Source: Deinococci bacterium (GTDB lineage: Bacteria > Deinococcota > Deinococci > Deinococcales > Trueperaceae). Taken from it: a DNA stretch of 58,797 bases. Both the position numbers and the translations under genes were made by a program. The stretch's first letter is position 1; every line of letters begins with the position of its first letter. The notes below the pieces were generated by a model. It ran no database searches, was not told the DNA's origin, and saw only the letters and a list, made by a program, of their open reading frames with translations. The stretch is taken from the NCBI GenBank assembly GCA_030149325.1, contig JASBRS010000059.1, positions 1-58,797 of the forward strand, written 5' to 3'. This document shows positions 1 through 8,138 of this stretch, in pieces.

Positions 1-150
1 CCCCACGACAAGAGCCAGCACGTGTTCCTGTCCGGCACCAAGGTCCGAGAGATGCTCGCCAACGGCGAGCTGCCGCCGCCCGAGTTCAGCCGGCCCGAGG
101 TCGCGAAGATCCTCGTTCAGGCCCAGCGCAGGAACGGGAAGGCGGCATGA
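1..150 (+). CDS. sat: ATP sulfurylase, C-terminal end only
   Basis: The frame is open from the first base and ends at TGA 148-150, giving 49 residues. They contain the C-terminal signature of prokaryotic sulfate adenylyltransferase: SGTKVREML followed by [16 protein letters not shown]. The enzyme makes adenosine 5'-phosphosulfate (APS) from sulfate and ATP in the cytoplasm. The stop overlaps the cysC start (ATGA), so the two are translationally coupled and form the PAPS-producing pair. The N-terminal portion lies outside the window, so active-site motifs cannot be checked. Confidence 0.85.
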   Translation, partial: PHDKSQHVFLSGTKVREMLANGELPPPEFSRPEVAKILVQAQRRNGKAA

Positions 151-770
151 GCGGCAACGGCAAGGCCACCACGGCGAAGGACAACAACCTCACCTGGCAC
201 GACCACAAGGTCACCAAGGAGGTTCGGGCAGCGCAGAAGAAGCAGAAGCCGTGCGTCATCTGGTTCACGGGTCTCTCCGGAAGCGGCAAGAGCACCCTCG
301 CCAACGCGCTCGAGGCCAAGCTGGTCGAGATGGGGCATCACACCTACCTCCTCGACGGCGACAACGTGCGGCACGGCCTCAACAAGGACCTGGGGTTTAG
401 CGACACCGATCGTATAGAGAACATCCGGCGAATCGGCGAAGCCGCCAAGCTGTTCGTCGACGCCGGCATCATCGTCATCACGGCGTTCATCAGCCCCTTC
501 AAGAGCGACCGTCAGATGGCGCGGAATCTCCTCGGCCAAGGCGAGTTCATCGAAGTCCACGTCGACGCCCCGCTTGCCGTCTGCGAACGACGCGACCCCA
601 AGGGCCTATACGCCAAAGCACGCGCCGGGCAGATCCGACAGTTTACTGGCATCGACAGCCCCTACGAGCAACCGGAATCCCCAGAACTTCGATTGAACAC
701 GGGAGAACTCGACGTCGCGTCTTGCACTGCACTCCTGGCTTCAGAACTCTCCAAGCGGGGCCTCATCTAG
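147..770 (+). CDS. cysC: Adenylylsulfate (APS) kinase
   Basis: This 207-residue protein phosphorylates APS to PAPS, the sulfate donor. The P-loop GLSGSGKS is at residues 42-49, and the APS-kinase motif [16 protein letters not shown] follows at about 69-84. ISPF at 115-118 is also typical. The length matches stand-alone CysC. The ATG overlaps the sat stop. The first 80 or so codons are strongly GC-ending, but from about base 390 A/T-ending codons (ttt, ata, cgt, gaa, caa, cta) become common, so the gene may be a recombination joint with the less GC-rich glycan cassette that follows. A sulfotransferase sits two genes downstream and would use its product. Confidence 0.95.
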   Translation: MSGNGKATTAKDNNLTWHDHKVTKEVRAAQKKQKPCVIWFTGLSGSGKSTLANALEAKLVEMGHHTYLLDGDNVRHGLNKDLGFSDTDRIENIRRIGEAAKLFVDAGIIVITAFISPFKSDRQMARNLLGQGEFIEVHVDAPLAVCERRDPKGLYAKARAGQIRQFTGIDSPYEQPESPELRLNTGELDVASCTALLASELSKRGLI

Positions 771-1501
771 GAGGTCCTGAGTGTGGCGAGTGCGTTGGGG
801 CAAGAACCGCCCATTCGGCGTTTGGATGGGACGTGTGCGTGCGCGCCAGGCGACAAGGAGCGGGCGTGTCGCTGGTCCACGTGGAACTGGCGCTGCCGCA
901 CTGGTACGGTCTCGGACTTCCGTCTTTCGGCGAGTGTTTGTGCCCCCAACCGTTCGATGCTGACCTCGCTAGCCTGGCATCCCGGATCGTCGGTTGGCCG
1001 TCCGGGTACTGCACCGTCCGCGCCTGGCATCGAGCATGCGCATAGAAGGCGGGTATGCCGTACGCAGGTGCGCCGCCGGGCGACGTCTGTTGCGAGCAGG
1101 CTGTCCTCGACGCTGCGTAGTGGCACTGGAGTAGCTGCTTCGGCCTACTTGCCGCACGAGTCGGCCAGTCTCCGCTGCTCTCGCTTGGAGCCGCTGTCGA
1201 TATCGCGCGGCGTGATTTTGGTTCATCATGGGAGTCTGTACGTGGGCGGCGGCGGAATCGCAAGCATTGCAGCGGCCCGCTTGGTGGCGGACGTGAGTGA
1301 TGGCGCTGTTGCCGTTGGTCACGGTTGGCCAATCGCGCTGGAGATCGCACCCGCCACCATGCGCGAGAGGCAGGAGGAATGGATGCCCACGGAGAGAAGT
1401 AGGTTGTGCCGCATGCCAAGCGCTCCGGATACCTCTCGCTTCAGATGGCCCGAGGAGCGGCTGCTACCACCGCCTTGTCCTTGGTTCGCTACGAACTGTC
1501 G
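771..1501 (+). other. Gene-free stretch at the start of the glycan cassette
   Basis: There are 731 bases between cysC and the flippase. The open frames here translate to Arg/Ser/Pro-rich sequence without recognisable motifs on either strand. Base use is less GC-biased than upstream of base 390. I see no clear hairpin, promoter or repeat. It could hold the cassette promoter, an RNA leader or a fully decayed gene. Confidence 0.5.
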
Positions 1502-2824
1502 ATGAATAGCGGTCGCGACTTCTGGAGCCTAGCAGGCGACTCTGCTGCAGCGTTCGCGCTCAAGGCTACGGGAGCAGCACTGGGCTTCGTCTTCAGCATC
1601 CTTGTCGCGCGCGAACTGGGAGTCGCACCTACCGGTACCTACTTCCTTGCGGTCACGGTCGCGACTGTAGTCTCCGTTGTGGGCCGCGTTGGCCTAGACC
1701 AAGTCGTTGTCCGCAAGATCGCAGCATCGGTTCGGCACGGAGATGATGCGCGAGTCCACGGGGTACACCGTACGGCGATACGTGTCGGGTTGCTTGGCTC
1801 GGGGATCGGCCTGGGCATCGTGGCCGCTATCGCCATACCGCTATACACTGCCCTTGACCCAGTCCTACGGCGTCCGCTCCTGATTGCGCTGTCATCGGTA
1901 ATGCCACTCTCGCTCTTGAACCTCAACGCCGAGGCCCTTCGTGGCCTGGGCCGCGTCGTTCGGGCGATGGCCCTCCAAGGAGCCCTGCTGCCACTCGGGA
2001 CGCTAGTCTTCTTCTCCGCCCTTCTGATGGTCGCTCCGGCGTCTGCTTCGTTGGCGGCAGTCGCCTTCTCCGCGTCGAGCCTGACCACGGCCGCAATCTC
2101 CTATGTGATGTGGCGTGGGGCAGCACCCCGGTGCGGTTCGGCGGAGGGAACCACGACCCTCGGCACGGAGTTGCTCGCGGCCAGCCGCCCGCTCTTCTGG
2201 GTCTCAGTCCTGAACATGGCCATGGTCTGGGGCCCAACCCTCCTGCTGGGGCTCCTGTCCGACAACCGAAGCCTCGGCGAGTTCGCCATTACAAATCGGA
2301 CCGCGATGCTCGTCGGATTCGTGCTCGTAGCCGTCAACGGGACCATCGCCCCGAGGATCGCAAGTCATCATTCGGCCAACGAGATCCAAGCACTGGAACG
2401 CCTCGTACGGCGGACGGCATCCGCTGTATTGCTGGTGGCTGGGCCCGCCGTCATCGTTGTGGCAGCCGCTCCAGGTTCTGTGCTCTCGCTGTTCGGTTCG
2501 GGGTTCGCCGGAGCCAGTTGGACCATGACAGTCCTTGCGCTCGGTCAGCTCGCGAACATCGCCACCGGATCGGCGGGGACGATTCTCATGATGACGGGGC
2601 ACGAGCGCGCGCTGCGATCCAACGTCTTGATCGCGACCTCGATTGGCCTCTTGCTCTGTGTTCTTCTGATTCCCCTATGGGGTAGTCTTGGGGCAGCCAT
2701 CGGAGCCGCGGTGGGCGTCGCAACGCTCAACGTTGCGTCCGCATTCGCGGTGAAGCGGCTCCTACGGATCTCAGCTCTTCCGTCGTACGCGCGAATTCTC
2801 GGGATCAGGAGCAGGACCCAGTGA
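1502..2824 (+). CDS. Polysaccharide flippase (Wzx/MATE-like)
   Basis: This is an integral membrane protein of about 440 residues with a dozen or so hydrophobic segments. It begins SGRDFWSLAGDSAAAFALKA and contains ILVARELGVAPTGTYFLAV, the usual opening of oligosaccharide-lipid flippases of the MOP superfamily. Such proteins move undecaprenyl-linked repeat units across the inner membrane. I chose ATG 1502 because the family motif starts directly after it. An upstream ATG at 1406 would add 32 non-homologous-looking residues. Its TGA overlaps the GTG of the sulfotransferase. Codon use is less GC-rich than in the flanking housekeeping genes. Confidence 0.8.
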   Translation: MNSGRDFWSLAGDSAAAFALKATGAALGFVFSILVARELGVAPTGTYFLAVTVATVVSVVGRVGLDQVVVRKIAASVRHGDDARVHGVHRTAIRVGLLGSGIGLGIVAAIAIPLYTALDPVLRRPLLIALSSVMPLSLLNLNAEALRGLGRVVRAMALQGALLPLGTLVFFSALLMVAPASASLAAVAFSASSLTTAAISYVMWRGAAPRCGSAEGTTTLGTELLAASRPLFWVSVLNMAMVWGPTLLLGLLSDNRSLGEFAITNRTAMLVGFVLVAVNGTIAPRIASHHSANEIQALERLVRRTASAVLLVAGPAVIVVAAAPGSVLSLFGSGFAGASWTMTVLALGQLANIATGSAGTILMMTGHERALRSNVLIATSIGLLLCVLLIPLWGSLGAAIGAAVGVATLNVASAFAVKRLLRISALPSYARILGIRSRTQ

Positions 2825-3714
2825 ACGGTACCGCTCCAACTCTCATCATAGGGATGCATCGGTCTGGCACGAGCCTCGTCGCGCGCGTTCTGGAGGATCT
2901 TGGGTTGTTCCTCGGCCGCCGACTCCAAGGCGACCACGAATCCACGTTCTTCTTGCGACTCAATGATTGGCTGTTGCACGAAGCCGGGGCGTCCTGGGAT
3001 CGGCCGGAAGGCATCGATGCCGTGCTCGAGGATCAGGCGGCGCGGGAAAGCATCGTCCGGTTCCTGCGCTCCTACATCAGGGGTCCGCGAAGCGTGGAGT
3101 ACCTGGGCTGGTCAAGCGTTCGGCTTGGACGCGGCTTCTGGCAGCCTCCAGCCAACTGGGGGTGGAAGGATCCAAGGACAACCTTCACGGTACCGCTCTG
3201 GGCTTCCGTCTTCCCGGGGATCCGACTCATCCACGTCGTGCGCAATGGCGTCGACGTAGCCGAATCCCTACTCGTTCGTGAGAAGCACCTGCGGGAACTT
3301 GCTGCAGGGCGGCTGCGAAGCAGGCGCCTTCTATACCAACTACGTGAGCGGCCTCCCCAATTGGTGAGCAGCGCGAGGTGCAGCGACATCGGGGAGGCCT
3401 TCGAGCTCTGGAAGCTCTACTACGATAGAGCCGAGTCGGAGATCGTGTCCGCGGAAGAACGCGGTATGTCGATACGCTATGAGGACTTCGCGGCCGAGCC
3501 GATACAGTGGGCGGCGCGGCTGGCAGCTCACTGTGGGCTAGATGTGAACGGAGCTGCGATCGAGAGGGCAACCCGCCGCATCGACACCTCCAGGTCCTTC
3601 GCGTACCTGAAGAACGAGGTCCTCCTGGGGCGCTCCCTTGGCGAATGGGCGAACGACCTGGCCGTGCGTGGCTACCCGAACACTGGTACCCGGACCGCCG
3701 CGCATCCGAGGTGA
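2821..3714 (+). CDS. PAPS-dependent sulfotransferase family protein
   Basis: A 297-residue protein. The N-terminus carries the 5'-phosphosulfate-binding loop IIGMHRSGTSLVARVL (residues 9-24), and residues near 134-145 (IRLIHVVRNGVDV) match the 3'-phosphate-binding strand and helix with the conserved Arg-Asn. Both motifs define the sulfotransferase_1/3 fold. It would transfer sulfate from PAPS to a sugar or lipid-linked glycan. It starts with GTG overlapping the flippase stop and overlaps the next gene, so it is embedded in the glycan operon. With cysC and sat just upstream, a sulfated surface polysaccharide is the simplest reading. The acceptor sugar cannot be told. Confidence 0.82.
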   Translation: MNGTAPTLIIGMHRSGTSLVARVLEDLGLFLGRRLQGDHESTFFLRLNDWLLHEAGASWDRPEGIDAVLEDQAARESIVRFLRSYIRGPRSVEYLGWSSVRLGRGFWQPPANWGWKDPRTTFTVPLWASVFPGIRLIHVVRNGVDVAESLLVREKHLRELAAGRLRSRRLLYQLRERPPQLVSSARCSDIGEAFELWKLYYDRAESEIVSAEERGMSIRYEDFAAEPIQWAARLAAHCGLDVNGAAIERATRRIDTSRSFAYLKNEVLLGRSLGEWANDLAVRGYPNTGTRTAAHPR

Positions 3715-4718
3715 TGTCCTTGGACACCGCCAAGGTTCGAACGCCGCCAGAGTCACGGGAGTCGACGCCCCTCGTTAGCGTTGTGGTGCTGAACTGGAAT
3801 GGACTCGAAGACACCCTCGAGTGCCTGGAGTCGCTGGAGAAGTGCACGTGGGACAATCTGGATATCATCGTCGTGGACAACGGCTCAACGGACGGCAGCG
3901 CAGCGGCGCTGGCGAAGACCTTTCCTGGCATCAGACTGATTCGGAGCCACTCGAATCGCGGGTACGCCGGGGGAAACAACCTCGGCCTTCAGGATGCTTT
4001 GGCCCGAGGCGCAGACTTCGTCTGGATTCTCAACAACGACACCGTAGTGAGACCCGACGCCGTGGGTTGGCTTGTTGCGCGCATGCTCGAAGACGTTCGA
4101 ATCGGTGTTTGTGGGTCCACGCTCCTTTACTTCGACCAACCTGACACCGTTCAGGCGTACGCAGGGGCAAGCTACAACCCATGGACGACGCGAACGCAGA
4201 TGATTGGCCAGGCAGTGGCCTTCGATCCCTTCCGTATCGATCACGTCGGTGTCGAGGAACGGCTTGACATGGTTAGCGGAGCCGCGATGTTCGTCCGTCG
4301 CGAGTTCGTGGAAGCCGTAGGACTGATGTGCGAGGACTACTTCCTATTTTTCGAAGAACTCGACTGGGTAGCACGTGCTGGGGGCCGTTTTCGCCTGGCC
4401 TGGGCCCCACGGAGTGTTGTGATGCATAAGGAGGGACGTGTTTCTGGCGCCCATCGCGTTGCGTCGCGAAGATCGCGCCAGGCGGACTACTACAGTATTC
4501 GAAGCCGCTTCCTCTACACGCGGCGCCACGTTCCGTGGGCGCTCCCGATATTGTGGTGGACACTGCTCGTAGTGCTCGCGAACCGCATCCGCCGCCGCCA
4601 AGTGGGCCGTATCCCGCTCCTTGTGAACGCCGCCCTGGATGGCGTGAGAGCCGCGACCGCAACGAACCAGCGGCCCGCAAGGAGTGACGACCGGTGGACT
4701 CGAGATGCATGGCGCTAG
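3714..4718 (+). CDS. Glycosyltransferase family 2 (rhamnosyltransferase-like)
   Basis: 334 residues from ATG 3714, which overlaps the previous stop (TGATG). The GT-A motifs are VSVVVLNWNG (21-30), VDNGSTDGS (54-62) for nucleotide-sugar binding, and LNNDT (106-110) as the metal-binding DXD-like site. The later EDYFLFFEELDW and HKEG motifs are typical of dTDP-rhamnose and related GT2 transferases. A hydrophobic segment near 275-295 probably tethers it to the membrane. The frame is open further upstream to 3507, but that part overlaps the sulfotransferase and lacks family similarity. Sugar specificity is not predictable. Confidence 0.87.
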   Translation: MSLDTAKVRTPPESRESTPLVSVVVLNWNGLEDTLECLESLEKCTWDNLDIIVVDNGSTDGSAAALAKTFPGIRLIRSHSNRGYAGGNNLGLQDALARGADFVWILNNDTVVRPDAVGWLVARMLEDVRIGVCGSTLLYFDQPDTVQAYAGASYNPWTTRTQMIGQAVAFDPFRIDHVGVEERLDMVSGAAMFVRREFVEAVGLMCEDYFLFFEELDWVARAGGRFRLAWAPRSVVMHKEGRVSGAHRVASRRSRQADYYSIRSRFLYTRRHVPWALPILWWTLLVVLANRIRRRQVGRIPLLVNAALDGVRAATATNQRPARSDDRWTRDAWR

Positions 4719-4730
4719 CTGTGTTCATGG

Positions 4731-6119
4731 ATGCCCGGGGCCGCGAATCTGTGGCCCGCCCTCAGCGATTTCGATCCATGGTGCTTCATGAGTCCTGATC
4801 TCCTGCTAAGGCTGGCCGTGTTCGTTTGCATGGCTCTCTGTAATGCGATCGTGTTCCTACGTGGGTATGGGGCCACCAACCCAGTAGCCATCCTGTCAGT
4901 TACGTTCTTCTTGCCGATGGCAATCGCAACTCTGCGCCTTTCGGGCCTCCAACATCCGTCCTGGACCCAAGACACCTATCTCCTGCTCTATGAGGCCGTT
5001 GCAGTTTGGCTGGTCCTGCCTACCCTCGTACTGTCGCTCGCCCCCCACGTCCGCCGGTCGAAGACCTCACGGCGATTCCTGACCCGTCGACTACAGAAGT
5101 TCTATGGGGCGGCCCTCGTCGCCGTTGCCCGCGGGTTCGCGTTCTGCATCGTCGCAGCGTACGTCGCGTCAAACCTGGTCCAGGCAGGAACACCGCTTCC
5201 ATTGGTCGAGCCCGACATCATCCAGAGCCTCCACTCCAACTGGCTACCGGGCCTTCGATCCATCGTGGTCCAGGTACCGCTTGGTGCGGTCCTGATGCTG
5301 CTTGCATTCAGCGTCAGTCGCTCACCCGCGGACTTCATCCTCTTGCTCGTCGTCGTCGCCCTACCGCTATCGCGTGGTGGGCGGATCGCGACGTTCGAGG
5401 CCATAGTGGCGTTGACGGTCATCCAGTACTCGATTCCCGTGGTCCGCATGAGTCGAAAGTGGCTGCCCGCGGTGTTGCTCGCGGCAGTACTAGCGGCGGG
5501 ACTGCTCACGTCCTTCGGCACGCAACGGATGAACCGGTTTGGTCGCTACGACGTCCGCTATCAGACAGTCATCCAATGGCACGGGCCCATTGACCGATTC
5601 GACATCCTGCCGGCCCTGTATGCCTACTTCCCCCTGAGCTTCGAGAACCTCGATCGCTTCGTCCGCGCTAGCCCGGCGTCACCCCTTCCCGGGACAGCCA
5701 GTCTCGCCTGGCTGTTCGTCGGAATCACCAAACTAAACGCGGTGTTCCCGGTGCTGGATGCGCCGTCCTATACCAGCCTCTATACTCCGGTTTCGACGGG
5801 TGCAACGGTCACAACTGCGCTCTCCGCCTTCTTTCTCGACTTCGGCCCCTACCTCGCATTCATTCCAATGCTCGTTACGATGCTCGCCTGGCTCTATGTC
5901 TATTGGCAAGCTGCCCGTAGCGTTCAGATGGCCATCTTCAACGCTGTCGTAGCATCTGCGTTCGCGCTCGCAGCGTTCCAACCGGTCATCGTATCCGGGG
6001 CCTTCGGCCAGGTCGCCATGGCGGCACTGCTCGCCCCTCCTCTTGCCCGATCCGTCGGGGCCATCGTGTCACGGAAGCGTGCAACCTCTAGCGAGGGGTC
6101 CGATACCCGTGAGACCTAG
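4731..6119 (+). CDS. Polytopic membrane protein, probable repeat-unit polymerase (Wzy-like)
   Basis: This protein of 443-462 residues (ATG 4731, or ATG 4788 before MSPDLLLRLAVFV) has ten or more hydrophobic segments. A short cytoplasmic or periplasmic loop, LPLSRGGRIA, resembles the SRG loop of oligosaccharide repeat-unit polymerases. A long loop around 270-340 (RYDVRYQTV onward) contains no transmembrane stretch. Wzy proteins diverge strongly, so the call rests on topology and on the position between glycosyltransferase genes. It overlaps the next gene by 11 bases. Confidence 0.62.
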   Translation: MPGAANLWPALSDFDPWCFMSPDLLLRLAVFVCMALCNAIVFLRGYGATNPVAILSVTFFLPMAIATLRLSGLQHPSWTQDTYLLLYEAVAVWLVLPTLVLSLAPHVRRSKTSRRFLTRRLQKFYGAALVAVARGFAFCIVAAYVASNLVQAGTPLPLVEPDIIQSLHSNWLPGLRSIVVQVPLGAVLMLLAFSVSRSPADFILLLVVVALPLSRGGRIATFEAIVALTVIQYSIPVVRMSRKWLPAVLLAAVLAAGLLTSFGTQRMNRFGRYDVRYQTVIQWHGPIDRFDILPALYAYFPLSFENLDRFVRASPASPLPGTASLAWLFVGITKLNAVFPVLDAPSYTSLYTPVSTGATVTTALSAFFLDFGPYLAFIPMLVTMLAWLYVYWQAARSVQMAIFNAVVASAFALAAFQPVIVSGAFGQVAMAALLAPPLARSVGAIVSRKRATSSEGSDTRET

Positions 6120-7218
6120 CGTGTTGTTTCAAATCCGAAGGGACCACCGACGCCGAGCCGGAGGCGACGTCGTGCAGCTCCATCGAACGATGGACGAACT
6201 CCAGCGGCTCGGGCTCGCTCATGCGCGCTTTGACGACACGCACAACTTGGATCTGGCCGGAGTAGACATCGTACACATCTTCAACCTCACACGGCTTCAT
6301 GACACCTATCTGCACGCTCGGAATGCGTGGAAGCAGGGCGTGCCCTACGTCCTCACACCCATCTGGCACTCGTTCCGAGATCTATCGGCCTTCTACAGGT
6401 CGTCCGGCGGCCTCGCAGGCGCCGTCGTCCGTACGCGGGGCATCGCAGGCTACTTGGCGCTCAAGGAAGTCATGTATGCGCTTGCTTCTGGTGGACCGCC
6501 CCCTCCAAGGGTCGTCCTGTCCTGGATGAGCATGGCCCGATGGGTGGCCCGCAATGCTGCGGCTGTCTTGCCCAATTCCTCGGCAGAACAACGAGCGATG
6601 GAACAGGATCTGTCTGTCGTCACCAGAAGAACGCATGTTGTCCCAAATGCGGCCGAGATCGCGCATGTCGACCGCCAGGGTCCTCGCCAGCGTATGGTGA
6701 TCTGCGCAGGTCGAATCGAACCGCTGAAGAACCAGATCGCGATCCTAGACGCGTTCCTCAGCGCTCCCGCGATGAGTGGCCACCAACTCGTCTTCGTGGG
6801 TCCCCCCAATCCGGGGCACCGGAGCTATTTGCGCAGGTTCGAAGGCCGCCTTGACGGGAATCGCACGAAGTGGCTCGGCGCCCAACCCAGAGAGAAGCTG
6901 TTGGACCTATTCTCGAGAGCTGACATTGCAGTCCTCGCATCGTTCTTCGAGACCACGGGATTGGCCGCTCTCGAGGCACTTGCGACAGGCGCCAGCGTCG
7001 TGGTCACGGACCGGGGGTACACCCGCGACTATTTCGGAGGACATGCGACGTACTGCGATCCGTATGACATCGCCTCCATTCGCCAAGCGATGACCTCGGC
7101 GAGCTCGACGCGACACCGTCCGCCGCAGGAGTTCTTCCGTCACCACTCATGGGAGACCGCCGCCCATCAGACCCGGGCAGCCTACGATGTTGTTCTTGGC
7201 GAAGCAGAGGGGCAGTGA
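6109..7218 (+). CDS. Glycosyltransferase family 4 (GT-B fold)
   Basis: I place the start at GTG 6109, preceded by GAGGGG at 6094-6099; this gives 369 residues. It opens with GGDVVQLHRTMDELQRLG, the usual N-terminal glycine-rich loop region of GT4. The C-terminal donor domain has CAGRIEPLKNQ and the E-x7-E motif, ETTGLAALE at residues 281-289, which binds the nucleotide sugar. It retains the sugar configuration during transfer. The frame extends further upstream but would overlap the polymerase by 77 bases. The stop is immediately followed by the next GTG start. Donor and acceptor unknown. Confidence 0.86.
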   Translation: MRPSVLFQIRRDHRRRAGGDVVQLHRTMDELQRLGLAHARFDDTHNLDLAGVDIVHIFNLTRLHDTYLHARNAWKQGVPYVLTPIWHSFRDLSAFYRSSGGLAGAVVRTRGIAGYLALKEVMYALASGGPPPPRVVLSWMSMARWVARNAAAVLPNSSAEQRAMEQDLSVVTRRTHVVPNAAEIAHVDRQGPRQRMVICAGRIEPLKNQIAILDAFLSAPAMSGHQLVFVGPPNPGHRSYLRRFEGRLDGNRTKWLGAQPREKLLDLFSRADIAVLASFFETTGLAALEALATGASVVVTDRGYTRDYFGGHATYCDPYDIASIRQAMTSASSTRHRPPQEFFRHHSWETAAHQTRAAYDVVLGEAEGQ

Positions 7219-8133
7219 GTGGCGCGCACACGGATCTTCATCCCCACGCTCAATGCCGGACCGGCCTTCGCTGATACGCTGAGGGCGGTTTCCCGTCAGT
7301 CGATGTCAGCTGAGGTCGTCGTCGCAGACTCCGGGTCTAGTGATCGCACGGTCGACATCGCGAGGCACTTCGGGGCCCGGATCATCATGGTCGCCCCCGA
7401 GGATTTCGACCATGGGGGTACCCGGAACCTCGCCTTGGTCGACTTCGCTGGCGATGTCTTGGTCTTCCTTTCGCAGGATGCCATTCCCGTAGGAGTTCAT
7501 TGGCTCGACTCGCTAATCGCTCCCATCCTGTCCGGTGCGGCGGCAGCTTCCTACAGCAGACAGGTGGCTCATGCTGGCGCGACACCGATCGAAGCGTTCG
7601 CGCGATCCTTCAACTACCCGGCGACGTCAATCGAACGCTCTTGGGAGAGTGTTGAGCGAGAAGGCGTCCGTGCCGTCTTCTTCTCCAACGTGTCATCCGC
7701 CGTCTCTGTCGCTGCATTCAAGGCGGTAGGCGGCTTCCCGGCACGTGCCATCATGAACGAGGACATGGCACTTGCGGCGAGACTCCTGCGAAGCGGTCAC
7801 ACGGTTCGGTATTCCGCCGAATCCGAGGTACACCACTCCCACGACTACTCGCTTGGGCGCCAGTTCTCTCGCAGCTTCGACATCGGCGTCTTCTTCTCAG
7901 ATCTTCCAGAGGGCTTTCCTCAGGTCGCACCGAGTTCTGAGGGCACGACATACGTTGTCAGACTCACTCGTCACCTTGTGAGCGAAGGTTACTGGGGCGC
8001 GCTTCCCCGTGCCCATATCGAAACGGGTCTGCGATTCCTCGGCTACAAGCTCGGCCGGGCCCACAGGGCCTTGCCAAGAAGGTTGAAGCTACGGATGACC
8101 ATGAACAAGCGGTACTGGGCACGGAGCTCCTGA
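7219..8133 (+). CDS. Glycosyltransferase family 2 (rhamnosyltransferase-like)
   Basis: 304 residues, GTG start directly abutting the previous TGA. Motifs in order: IFIPTLNAGPAF (6-17), VVADSGSSDRTVDIA (34-48), FDHGGTRNLAL (63-73) and FLSQDAIP (83-90). FDHGGTRN plus SQDA is a combination I associate with rhamnosyltransferases of the RfbF/WbbL type. NEDM further on supplies the catalytic-base region. It is a soluble or peripheral cytoplasmic enzyme that adds one sugar to the lipid-linked repeat unit. Five bases separate it from the ligase-like gene. Confidence 0.86.
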   Translation: MARTRIFIPTLNAGPAFADTLRAVSRQSMSAEVVVADSGSSDRTVDIARHFGARIIMVAPEDFDHGGTRNLALVDFAGDVLVFLSQDAIPVGVHWLDSLIAPILSGAAAASYSRQVAHAGATPIEAFARSFNYPATSIERSWESVEREGVRAVFFSNVSSAVSVAAFKAVGGFPARAIMNEDMALAARLLRSGHTVRYSAESEVHHSHDYSLGRQFSRSFDIGVFFSDLPEGFPQVAPSSEGTTYVVRLTRHLVSEGYWGALPRAHIETGLRFLGYKLGRAHRALPRRLKLRMTMNKRYWARSS

Positions 8134-8138
8134 TTGCC

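Noticed and set aside
783-1505. A 240-codon frame between cysC and the flippase
   Set aside because: The product is Arg/Ser/Ala-rich with no recognisable fold. It would overlap the flippase start and has no ribosome-binding site.
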